Source: Actinoplanes auranticolor
GTDB lineage: Bacteria; Actinomycetota; Actinomycetes; Mycobacteriales; Micromonosporaceae
Direction of reading: 5' to 3'
Length of the DNA: 64,000 nucleotides
NCBI RefSeq assembly: GCF_018332655.1
Contig: NZ_BOQL01000058.1
Span: forward strand, 62,001-126,000
The notes under the pieces were generated by a model. The model worked only from the letters and a program-made list of their open reading frames with translations. It had not been told where the DNA came from and did not search any database. Every line of letters begins with the position of its first letter. The stretch's first letter is position 1. A program made the position numbers and the translations under genes. Below, piece after piece: positions 57,675-64,000 of the stretch.

Positions 57675-60359
57675 TCAGACGGCCTCGCCGACCGCCTTCT
57701 CCACCGCTGCCAGCAAGACATTCACCTGGTCAGCGGGCACTCCACCGCCCTGCGCGAGGTCGGCGTTGCCGCCGCCCCGGCCGGAGAGCGCGCCCTTGAC
57801 CAGATCGGCCGCGGACAGACCCCGACTCTTGGCTGTGCCGTTGATCGCTACGATCAGTGACGCCTTGCCGTTGGACCGGGCCGCGACCGCGACCACCGCC
57901 GGTCGCCCGGCGTCGATCTTGCCGCGAATCTCCTGGGCCAGGGTACGCACGTCGTTGGTCGCCGCACCCTCGGGTGCCTCGGTCCCGACGTACGCCACGC
58001 CCCGCAGATCACGGGCCTGCGCCGCCAGCGCACCGGCACCGCCGAGCACCAGCTGGGCGCGCATCTTCTCGAGCTCCTTCTCGGCGTCGCGCAGCGCCGT
58101 GACGGTCTGCTCTACCCGCTCCGCGACCTGGTCACCGGGCACCCGGAAGAGCTCCGCGAGCCGCGAGACCAGCAGGTGCTCCTTGGCCAGGAAGCCGAAC
58201 GCGTCGATGCCGACGAGCGCCTCGACCCGGCGGACCCCGGCGCCGATCGACGACTCGTTGAGGATCTTCACCAGACCCAGCTGGCCCGAGCGGGCCACGT
58301 GCGTACCACCGCAGAGTTCACGCGCGTAGTCGCCGACTTCAACCACTCGGACCTCGTCGCCGTACTTCTCCCCGAACAGGGCCATCGCGCCGAGCCGGCG
58401 CGCCTCCTCCTGCGAGGTGATGAACGCATGCACTTCGAGGTCACGCAGCAGCACCTCGTTGACCTGCTGCTCGACGTCGTGCAGCACCGCCGGCGAGACG
58501 GCCCCGGGGGTGTTGAAGTCGAAGCGCAGCCGGCCGGGCGCGTTCAGCGAGCCCGCCTGGGTCGCCGACTCGCCCAGGAACGCCCGCATGGTCTGGTGGA
58601 CCAGGTGCGTCGCCGTGTGCGACCGCGAGATCGCCTTGCGGCGGGTCACGTCGATCTCGGCGAAGCCGGCCTCACCCGCGCGCACCTCGCCGCGGACGAC
58701 CCGCGCCTTGTGCACGATCAGGCCGGGCAGCGGCTGCTGGACGTCGACGACCTCCACCTGGCCGCCGCCGACGTTGATCAGGCCGGTGTCGGCCTGCTGG
58801 CCACCGCCCTCGGCGTAGAACGGGGTGGTGTCGAGCACCAGCTCGACGTAGTCACCCTCGCCCGCCGCCGCGACACTGGCGCCGCCGCTGCCGAGCAGCG
58901 CGCGCACCCGGGACTCCCGGGAGACCTCCGCATAGCCGGTGAACTGCACCGGGCCGCCGTCCTCGAGCACCGAGCGGTACGCCGACAGGTCGGCGTGACC
59001 CGTCTTGCGCGCGGCCGCATCCGCCTTCGCGCGGGACCGCTGGTCGGCCATCAACCGGCGGAAGCCGTCCTGGTCGACGTCGAGGCCCTGCTCGGAGGCG
59101 ATCTCCAGGGTCAGGTCGATCGGGAAGCCGTACGTGTCGTGCAGCTGGAACGCCTGGGCGCCGCTGAGCTTCGCCCCGCCCGACTTCTTGGTCTCGGTGA
59201 TCGCCGTGTCGAGGATCGTCGTGCCCGCCCGCAGAGTGGCCAGGAACGCCTCCTCCTCCGCGTACGCGTACGTGGAGATCCGGCCGAACTCCTCCGCCAG
59301 CTCCGGGTACGACGGCGCCATGCAGTCGCGCGCCACCGGCAGCAGCTCGGGGAACGTGGCGCCCTGCCAGCCGAGCAGGCGCATCGCCCGGATCGCCCGG
59401 CGCATGATGCGGCGCAGCACGTAACCGCGGCCCTCGTTGGACGGGGTGACCCCGTCGCCGATCAGCATCAGCGCGGTACGGACGTGGTCGGCGATCACGC
59501 GCAGCCGGACGTCGTCAGGGTGCGACAGGCCGGCCTCGTGACCGGAGTGCGCGCCGTACTCCTTGCCGGCCAGCTCCGCCGCCCGGGCCAGGATCGGCTT
59601 GACCTCGTCGATCTCGTACAGGTTGTCGACGCCCTGCAGGATCGACGCGACCCGCTCCAGGCCCATGCCGGTGTCGATGTTCTTCTTGGGGAGATCGCTG
59701 ACGATCGTGAAGTTCTCCTTGCTCTTCACGTCGGTGATCTCGTACTGCATGAAGACGAGGTTCCAGAACTCCATGTAGCGGTCCTCGTCGACCTCCGGAC
59801 CGCCCTCCTTGCCGTACTCGGGGCCACGGTCGTAGAAGAGCTCGGAGCAGGTGCCGCCGGGGCCGGGGATGCCCATGTGCCACCAGTTGTCCTTCTTGCC
59901 CCGGCGCACGATCCGCTCGGCGGGCACGCCGGTCGCGCGCCACATCTCGAACGCCTCGTCGTCGTCGAGGTAGACGGTCGCCCAGACCCGCTCCGGGTCG
60001 AGCCCGAAGCCGCCCTTGTCGACCGGCTTGGTGGACAGCTCCCAGGCGAGCCGGATGGCGTCCGCCTTGAAGTAGTCACCGAACGAGAAGTTGCCGTTCA
60101 TCTGGAAGAACGTGCCGTGCCGGCTGGTCTTGCCGACCTCGTCGATGTCCGGGGTACGGATGCACTTCTGCACGCTGACCGCCCGCTGGTACGGCGGGGT
60201 GCGCTGGCCCAGGAAGAACGGCACGAACTGCACCATGCCGGCGTTGATGAACAGCAGGTTCGGGTCGTCGATGGCCGGCAGCGGGGCACTCGGCACGACC
60301 GTGTGCCCGTTCGCCTCGAAGTGCGCCAGAAAGCGCCGCTTGATCTCCGCCGTCTTCAT
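57675..60359 (-). CDS. alaS: Alanyl-tRNA synthetase
   Basis: The 894-residue class II enzyme starts [19 protein letters not shown]. Aminoacylation core: [14 protein letters not shown], and [10 protein letters not shown]; tRNA-recognition region around 240-460; editing domain with [15 protein letters not shown] and the second zinc-site motif [14 protein letters not shown]-terminal coiled coil and C-Ala domain ending at AVGEAV. These are all the expected parts. The ATG overlaps the stop of the small upstream gene (ATGA). Confidence 0.97.
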   Translation of the reverse strand: MKTAEIKRRFLAHFEANGHTVVPSAPLPAIDDPNLLFINAGMVQFVPFFLGQRTPPYQRAVSVQKCIRTPDIDEVGKTSRHGTFFQMNGNFSFGDYFKADAIRLAWELSTKPVDKGGFGLDPERVWATVYLDDDEAFEMWRATGVPAERIVRRGKKDNWWHMGIPGPGGTCSELFYDRGPEYGKEGGPEVDEDRYMEFWNLVFMQYEITDVKSKENFTIVSDLPKKNIDTGMGLERVASILQGVDNLYEIDEVKPILARAAELAGKEYGAHSGHEAGLSHPDDVRLRVIADHVRTALMLIGDGVTPSNEGRGYVLRRIMRRAIRAMRLLGWQGATFPELLPVARDCMAPSYPELAEEFGRISTYAYAEEEAFLATLRAGTTILDTAITETKKSGGAKLSGAQAFQLHDTYGFPIDLTLEIASEQGLDVDQDGFRRLMADQRSRAKADAAARKTGHADLSAYRSVLEDGGPVQFTGYAEVSRESRVRALLGSGGASVAAAGEGDYVELVLDTTPFYAEGGGQQADTGLINVGGGQVEVVDVQQPLPGLIVHKARVVRGEVRAGEAGFAEIDVTRRKAISRSHTATHLVHQTMRAFLGESATQAGSLNAPGRLRFDFNTPGAVSPAVLHDVEQQVNEVLLRDLEVHAFITSQEEARRLGAMALFGEKYGDEVRVVEVGDYARELCGGTHVARSGQLGLVKILNESSIGAGVRRVEALVGIDAFGFLAKEHLLVSRLAELFRVPGDQVAERVEQTVTALRDAEKELEKMRAQLVLGGAGALAAQARDLRGVAYVGTEAPEGAATNDVRTLAQEIRGKIDAGRPAVVAVAARSNGKASLIVAINGTAKSRGLSAADLVKGALSGRGGGNADLAQGGGVPADQVNVLLAAVEKAVGEAV

Positions 60360-60649
60360 CGCTGGTCCTCACTCGCGTGCCGCCCCTGCGTGCCGTCACG
60401 CAGCTCGGCGAATTGGTCGTCGTAGAGCTCACCCGCGGCGAAGGCCTCGTGGATCTCCTGCTCGCGCTCGGCCATCCCCTCGCGGACGTCATCCACGAAG
60501 CTACGCAGCGACTCGACCAGACCGCCAGCGGATTGCGACAGCGAGGTGGCGATGCCGGTAGGGGTGAACTCGTTGGCCTTACGGGTGACCTTGCGCACGA
60601 CGATGGCGCCGACGGCCAGGCCGACACCCAGCCAGAGCAGCCGCTTCAT
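60356..60649 (-). CDS. DUF6167-like small membrane-anchored protein
   Basis: The 97-residue protein has one N-terminal hydrophobic helix ([15 protein letters not shown]) and a charged, amphipathic remainder ([34 protein letters not shown]), likely cytoplasmic and helical. Short proteins like this lie between the DUF948 gene and alaS in many actinobacteria (DUF6167). Function is unknown. It overlaps alaS by four bases. Confidence 0.82.
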   Translation of the reverse strand: MKRLLWLGVGLAVGAIVVRKVTRKANEFTPTGIATSLSQSAGGLVESLRSFVDDVREGMAEREQEIHEAFAAGELYDDQFAELRDGTQGRHASEDQR

Positions 60650-60686
60650 GGCGGTGTTCCTTCCGAGCTAGAAAAGCTGGTGATGG

Positions 60687-61151
60687 TCAGCGGGCCGCGC
60701 GGGCGGCCTTGCGGCGCTGCTTGAGGGAGGCGCGGACCTCGCGCTCGTCCTCGGCGTGCCGGCGGGCGGCGGCGGCCTTGCGCAGGCCGTAGCCGAACGA
60801 CGCGACCTTGATCAGGGGGTTCGCGGCGGCGGCGGCCACGACGGTGGTCAGGTTGGCCACGCTGGCCGTGACGTTCTGCGCGTGCTCGGTCATGGTGTCG
60901 ACCTTGGCGAGCTGCACGTTGACACCGTCCAAAGAGACCTGGACCTGGCCCAGGGCGGTGTTCACGTTGCCCACCGTCTCGGTGACGTTGCCGAGCAGCG
61001 GCCCGGTGCGGTCGTTCAGGTCGTTGATCGCCTGGGTGGCGGCGTCGACCGTGTGGCGCAGCTTGAGAATCGGGACCGCGAGCACCAGCACGAGCATCAA
61101 AAACGCGCCCGCCGCGATCAGGCCTGCGATTTCTCCGGCGGTAACGTCCAT
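60687..61151 (-). CDS. DUF948-family membrane protein
   Basis: The 154-residue protein has an N-terminal hydrophobic helix (IAGLIAAGAFLMLVLVLAVPIL) followed by a long helix with hydrophobic heptads (DAATQAINDLNDRTGPLLGNVTETVGNVNTALGQVQ), a layout of DUF948 proteins, which resemble phage tape-measure or chemotaxis-type coiled coils. The C-terminus is very basic. It is 37 bases upstream of the DUF6167-like gene. Function is unknown. Confidence 0.85.
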   Translation of the reverse strand: MDVTAGEIAGLIAAGAFLMLVLVLAVPILKLRHTVDAATQAINDLNDRTGPLLGNVTETVGNVNTALGQVQVSLDGVNVQLAKVDTMTEHAQNVTASVANLTTVVAAAAANPLIKVASFGYGLRKAAAARRHAEDEREVRASLKQRRKAARAAR

Positions 61152-61226
61152 CTACGCGTCTCCTCTACTGACGTGCCTCACAGTGTGACAACGTGCAGAC
61201 CCTACCGTCAGTGACCGGTGGACGCT

Positions 61227-63998
61227 TCACGACGCCGTCGGTGTCGGCTCCAGCAGTGGATCGGGTGTCAGCACCGGGTCGGGCGTCTCGCCGATCAACG
61301 AGGGATCCACGGCGGGCTGCGGCTTGCCCCGCTGGTCGGTGACGGCGTTCTGCACCTTGATGCTCACGGTCGACCCGGTGCAGGTGGACGGGTCGGGAGT
61401 GGGCACGAGCCCGTCGGGCCCGACGGACGGCTGAGTGGCCGGATCCTGGGCGGCGACGGCGTCGACGGCGCACTCGGGCAGCCGCACCCACAGGTCCAGA
61501 GTGAACTCGTCCCTGGTCCAGCAGGTGTACTTGCCGGAGGTGGTGGGCTGGTCGGAACACTCGCCGCTGCGGGCCTTCCAGCCGGCCTCGGTGAGGGCGG
61601 TCGCGTACGCCTTGTCGGTCTCCTCGAACGGCCGCTCGGACTGCGCGGTGCGCTCCCGGAACCGGCAGTCGAAGAAGCACCAGATGCTGCCGCTGGTGCG
61701 GTCGTCGACCTGCTTGTCGGCCCAGGTGGGCACGCTGAGCGCATCGAGCGAGTTGAAGACCGGGTCCCGCGTGGCGGACCGGATGCCGAACAGCAGCGGC
61801 AGCAGCAGGAGCACGACGACGCTGAGCGTGACCAGGGTGATGACCCGGAGGCGGCGCTCGGTGCGCAGGCGGGTGCGCAGCTCAGCGCCCTTGCCGAGCA
61901 GGCCGCCGGGTGACTCGCGCTCGTCGTCGGCCGGGCTTTCGTCCGCATCGGGTACGCCGCCGGCGCCGACAACCGCAACAGCGCCAACCCGCCCGGGAGG
62001 CGTGACGGTGCCGGTCCCCCGTACGGGTGAAACTTCGGCCGTGCCCCGCCCGGGCACCTCGCCCTTACCACGACCGGGACCGCCCACGGCCGCCCGGCCG
62101 GGAGCATCCACGGCCGCCCGGCCGGGAGCATCCACCGCGCCACGACCGGTTACGTCGGCGGTGCCCCGACCGGGAACCGGCGCCGCGCCGCGACCGGGGA
62201 CTTCAGCCGCGCCTCGGCCCGAGACCTCGGCGGTTCCCCGGCCGGGGACGTCAGCGGCTCCTCGGCCGGGCGCCTCAGCAGCGCCACGACCCGGTACTGC
62301 GGCGGCACCGTGTCCGGGTACTGCGGCGGCACCGTGACCGGAGACCGCGGCGGCACCGCGTCCGGGCACTGCGGCGGCACCATGGCCGGAGACCGCGGCG
62401 GCACCGCGTCCGGGAGCGCCCGGAGAACCACCATCGGGAAGACCGGGCGTCCCCCGGGTGGGCACCTCGCCGGTTCCCCGGCCGGGTGCTGCGGCGGCCC
62501 GGCCGGGCAGGACCTCCGCGGCACCACGGCTCTGCGGAAGTTCGGGAGTGCCACCCCCGGGCGTCGCCGGACCCGCGCCACGACCCGGCGTGACCTGGCC
62601 CGTGCCGCGGGGTGGCGTGACCGGGCCCGTGCCATGACCCGGCGTGGCATGACCTGGCGTTGTGGGGCCTGCGCCGGGGCCCGGGGGGACTGCGGCGGCG
62701 CCTCGGCCGGGCGGCGTCGAGCCGGTCCCGCGCACCGGCCGGCCGGGATCGTTCAGGCTGGCCGGACGCGCACCGGTGCCGGTGTGTTCGTCACCGTGCG
62801 GGCCGGCGAAGTCGCTGCGTTGCCCGGGGCCGGCAAGGCCTCCCGGCCGACCCGGGCCCCGGATCTCGCCGGACTGGCCGAAACCGCCGGGCTGACCGGG
62901 AACACCGGACTGACCCGGACCGCCGGGCTGACCCGGACCGCCAGGCTGACCCGGACCGCCAGGCTGACCGGGACGGCCAGGCTGACCCGGACCGCCAGGC
63001 TGACCGGGGCGCGGCAGACCGCTGGGCTGACCCGGACCGCTGGGCTGACCCGGACCGCCAGGCTGACCGGGGCGCGGCAGACCGCTGGGCTGACCCGGAC
63101 CTGCCGGTCCCCCGCGGCGCAGCGGCCCGGTCGACCCGCCGGGCTGGCCGGGTGTGCCGGGCTGGTTCGGGGCACCCGGCAGGCCGCTGGGCCGGCCGGG
63201 TGCGGAAAGACCCTGAGCCGGGCCGCCCGGTGCCGGGCTGCCCGGACGGATCGGCAGCCCGCTCGGCTCGGCGGGGCTGACCGGGCTGCTGGCATCGCGA
63301 CCCGGCCGGCCCGGAGCGTTCGGCTGCTGGCCCGCCGCGCCCTGACCGGGCGCCGACCGGCCGGGGCCACGAACGACCCCGGCACTGTGCTGACCGCTCT
63401 CGACGGGACCCGACACCCGCTGTCCAGGACCGGAGAAAGTTCCCGGCTGCCCGGGACCACCGTGCTGACCAGGACCGACCGGCTGACCGGGTGCGCCGGC
63501 GAGACCGCTGGGCTGCTGGTCGGGTACGACCCGGCCGCCGGGGCGCCCGGGCACTGCGCGACCGGCGCCGGGCTGGCCGGGCGCCGGCGGCTGGACACGA
63601 CCGGGTGCGGGCGGGCGGGCGCCCGGCTGGCCCGGTCCGGGACGGCCGGTCCCCGGCTGCGCGCGGCCGCCGGGAGGCGCGTTGCCCGGCACACCACGGC
63701 CGGGCTGACCGGCCGCCGGCGAACCGGGCACGGGGGCACCGGGCACCTGCGGACCCGTGCCGGGTGCCTGCGGACCTGCGCCGGGAACGGGACGTCCCTG
63801 CTGACCGGGCCGGGGAACCCGCCCGGTGCCACGACCAGCCGCGCGGGCGGCCGCCTCACCGGCGCGGGCGATCTGTCCGGTCGTGCCGATGACGCCGGAC
63901 GTGCTTCCGGCCATCGCTCCGGCGCGACCGGGGACGGCGGGGGTGCGCACACCTTCGCGGCCGGGCACGACGGGCGGTACGACGGCCGACGCGCGCAC
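61227..63998 (-). CDS. Large Pro/Gly-rich repeat protein with one membrane helix, possibly incomplete at its N-terminus
   Basis: The open frame reaches within two bases of the window edge; a GTG at 63998 could be the start or internal. The 923 residues split into a Pro/Gly/Ala/Arg-rich N-terminal part of about 715 residues, one membrane helix (VITLVTLSVVVLLLLPLLFG), and a C-terminal domain of about 184 residues with six cysteines (CFFDC, SGECS, YTCW, LPEC, STC). The N-terminal part has collagen-like GQPGGPG repeats and an octapeptide array (AAxVPGRG). No family is recognised. Topology suggests a disordered cytoplasmic side and a disulphide-bearing outer domain. Confidence 0.75.
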   Translation of the reverse strand: MRASAVVPPVVPGREGVRTPAVPGRAGAMAGSTSGVIGTTGQIARAGEAAARAAGRGTGRVPRPGQQGRPVPGAGPQAPGTGPQVPGAPVPGSPAAGQPGRGVPGNAPPGGRAQPGTGRPGPGQPGARPPAPGRVQPPAPGQPGAGRAVPGRPGGRVVPDQQPSGLAGAPGQPVGPGQHGGPGQPGTFSGPGQRVSGPVESGQHSAGVVRGPGRSAPGQGAAGQQPNAPGRPGRDASSPVSPAEPSGLPIRPGSPAPGGPAQGLSAPGRPSGLPGAPNQPGTPGQPGGSTGPLRRGGPAGPGQPSGLPRPGQPGGPGQPSGPGQPSGLPRPGQPGGPGQPGRPGQPGGPGQPGGPGQPGGPGQSGVPGQPGGFGQSGEIRGPGRPGGLAGPGQRSDFAGPHGDEHTGTGARPASLNDPGRPVRGTGSTPPGRGAAAVPPGPGAGPTTPGHATPGHGTGPVTPPRGTGQVTPGRGAGPATPGGGTPELPQSRGAAEVLPGRAAAAPGRGTGEVPTRGTPGLPDGGSPGAPGRGAAAVSGHGAAAVPGRGAAAVSGHGAAAVPGHGAAAVPGRGAAEAPGRGAADVPGRGTAEVSGRGAAEVPGRGAAPVPGRGTADVTGRGAVDAPGRAAVDAPGRAAVGGPGRGKGEVPGRGTAEVSPVRGTGTVTPPGRVGAVAVVGAGGVPDADESPADDERESPGGLLGKGAELRTRLRTERRLRVITLVTLSVVVLLLLPLLFGIRSATRDPVFNSLDALSVPTWADKQVDDRTSGSIWCFFDCRFRERTAQSERPFEETDKAYATALTEAGWKARSGECSDQPTTSGKYTCWTRDEFTLDLWVRLPECAVDAVAAQDPATQPSVGPDGLVPTPDPSTCTGSTVSIKVQNAVTDQRGKPQPAVDPSLIGETPDPVLTPDPLLEPTPTAS
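62041..62430 (-). repeat. 24-bp repeat array coding for AAxVPGRG octapeptides
   Basis: About 14 imperfect copies of a 24-base unit on the minus strand encode GAAxVPGRG and variants (SGHG, PGHG). It lies within the repeat protein. Near-identical neighbouring units (for example two copies of GRAAVDAP) point to replication slippage. Confidence 0.8.
62889..63105 (-). repeat. 18-bp repeat array coding for collagen-like GPGQPG repeats
   Basis: Repeated 18-base units such as CCGCCAGGCTGACCCGGA on the plus strand encode PGQPGG on the minus strand. GQPSGLPRPGQPG occurs twice as a larger unit. The GxY-like periodicity resembles bacterial collagen-like proteins. Confidence 0.8.
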
Positions 63999-64000
63999 TG

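Noticed and set aside
58176-60425. 749-codon plus-strand frame opposite alaS
   Set aside because: It is an antisense shadow of a full-length alanyl-tRNA synthetase.
62889-63105. CRISPR array
   Set aside because: The repeats are contiguous in-frame coding units without spacers.

Overview
The window is very GC-rich DNA of strong actinobacterial type, most likely from the Micromonosporaceae (an Actinoplanes-like genome). That placement is my inference. It rests on GC-rich third codon positions, GTG and ATC start codons, mIHF, BldD with its c-di-GMP signature, a PriA without ATPase motifs, the ribBA fusion, and the gene order alaS-ruvX-mltG-aroECK / aroBQ-efp-nusB-bldD-pyrR...gmk-rpoZ-coaBC-metK-priA. 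No rRNA, tRNA, CRISPR array, insertion sequence or prophage was recognised. Nearly the whole window is a core-metabolism region on the minus strand. Single genes and small regulator modules are inserted on both strands.

Layout from left to right. 1-1100: the end of a hydrolase and a SAM hydroxide adenosyltransferase-like gene. 1100-4641: pheST. 4844-7453: a histidine kinase and response regulator divergent from a membrane protein. 7435-9599: infC-rpmI-rplT-trmH, with a structured leader reaching to about 9900. 9918-11570: hisE-hisG and a PH-domain protein. 11649-14118: a polar amino-acid ABC transporter, followed by an 18-bp tandem repeat. 14221-17161: an MFS transporter and a hydrolase coupled to a MerR regulator. 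17210-20598: ribD-ribE-ribBA-ribH behind an FMN riboswitch. 20980-22718: a REC-GGDEF regulator coupled to rpe. 22766-29293: a Septum_form lipoprotein, a sulfotransferase-like gene, def-fmt-rsmB, a phytase-like esterase and LysE. 29333-35755: priA, metK, coaBC, rpoZ, gmk and mihF. 35939-46508: the pyrimidine operon pyrR-B-C-carA-carB-pyrD-pyrF with bioA embedded. 46796-47284: bldD on the plus strand. 47991-50578: nusB, efp, aroQ, aroB. 50649-53378: a three-gene accessory module. 53349-60359: aroK, aroC, aroE, mltG, ruvX, alaS. 60356-63998: two small membrane-associated genes and a long Pro/Gly-rich repeat protein that may run past the window end.

The genes work in tightly coupled blocks, many joined by ATGA, GTGA or TGATG stop/start overlaps. 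These blocks cover translation (pheST, infC operon, def/fmt, efp, alaS), riboflavin, UMP, chorismate and SAM/CoA synthesis. Regulation can be read at several places: an FMN riboswitch, an attenuator-like infC leader with an ATC start codon, a pyrR promoter and leader hairpin, a near-consensus BldD box on the bldD promoter, and perfect inverted repeats in five divergent intergenic regions. Several genes appear leaderless, with a TANNNT -10 element 6-8 nt before the start codon.

The best candidate for something undescribed is the module at 50604-53378 that splits the shikimate operon between aroK and aroB. It holds a regulator that fuses a ribbon-helix-helix domain to a Clp N-terminal domain, with a three-half-site operator overlapping the aroB promoter, and a WYL regulator divergent from a hydrolase with its own perfect operator. 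Any function beyond these sequence observations is inference.
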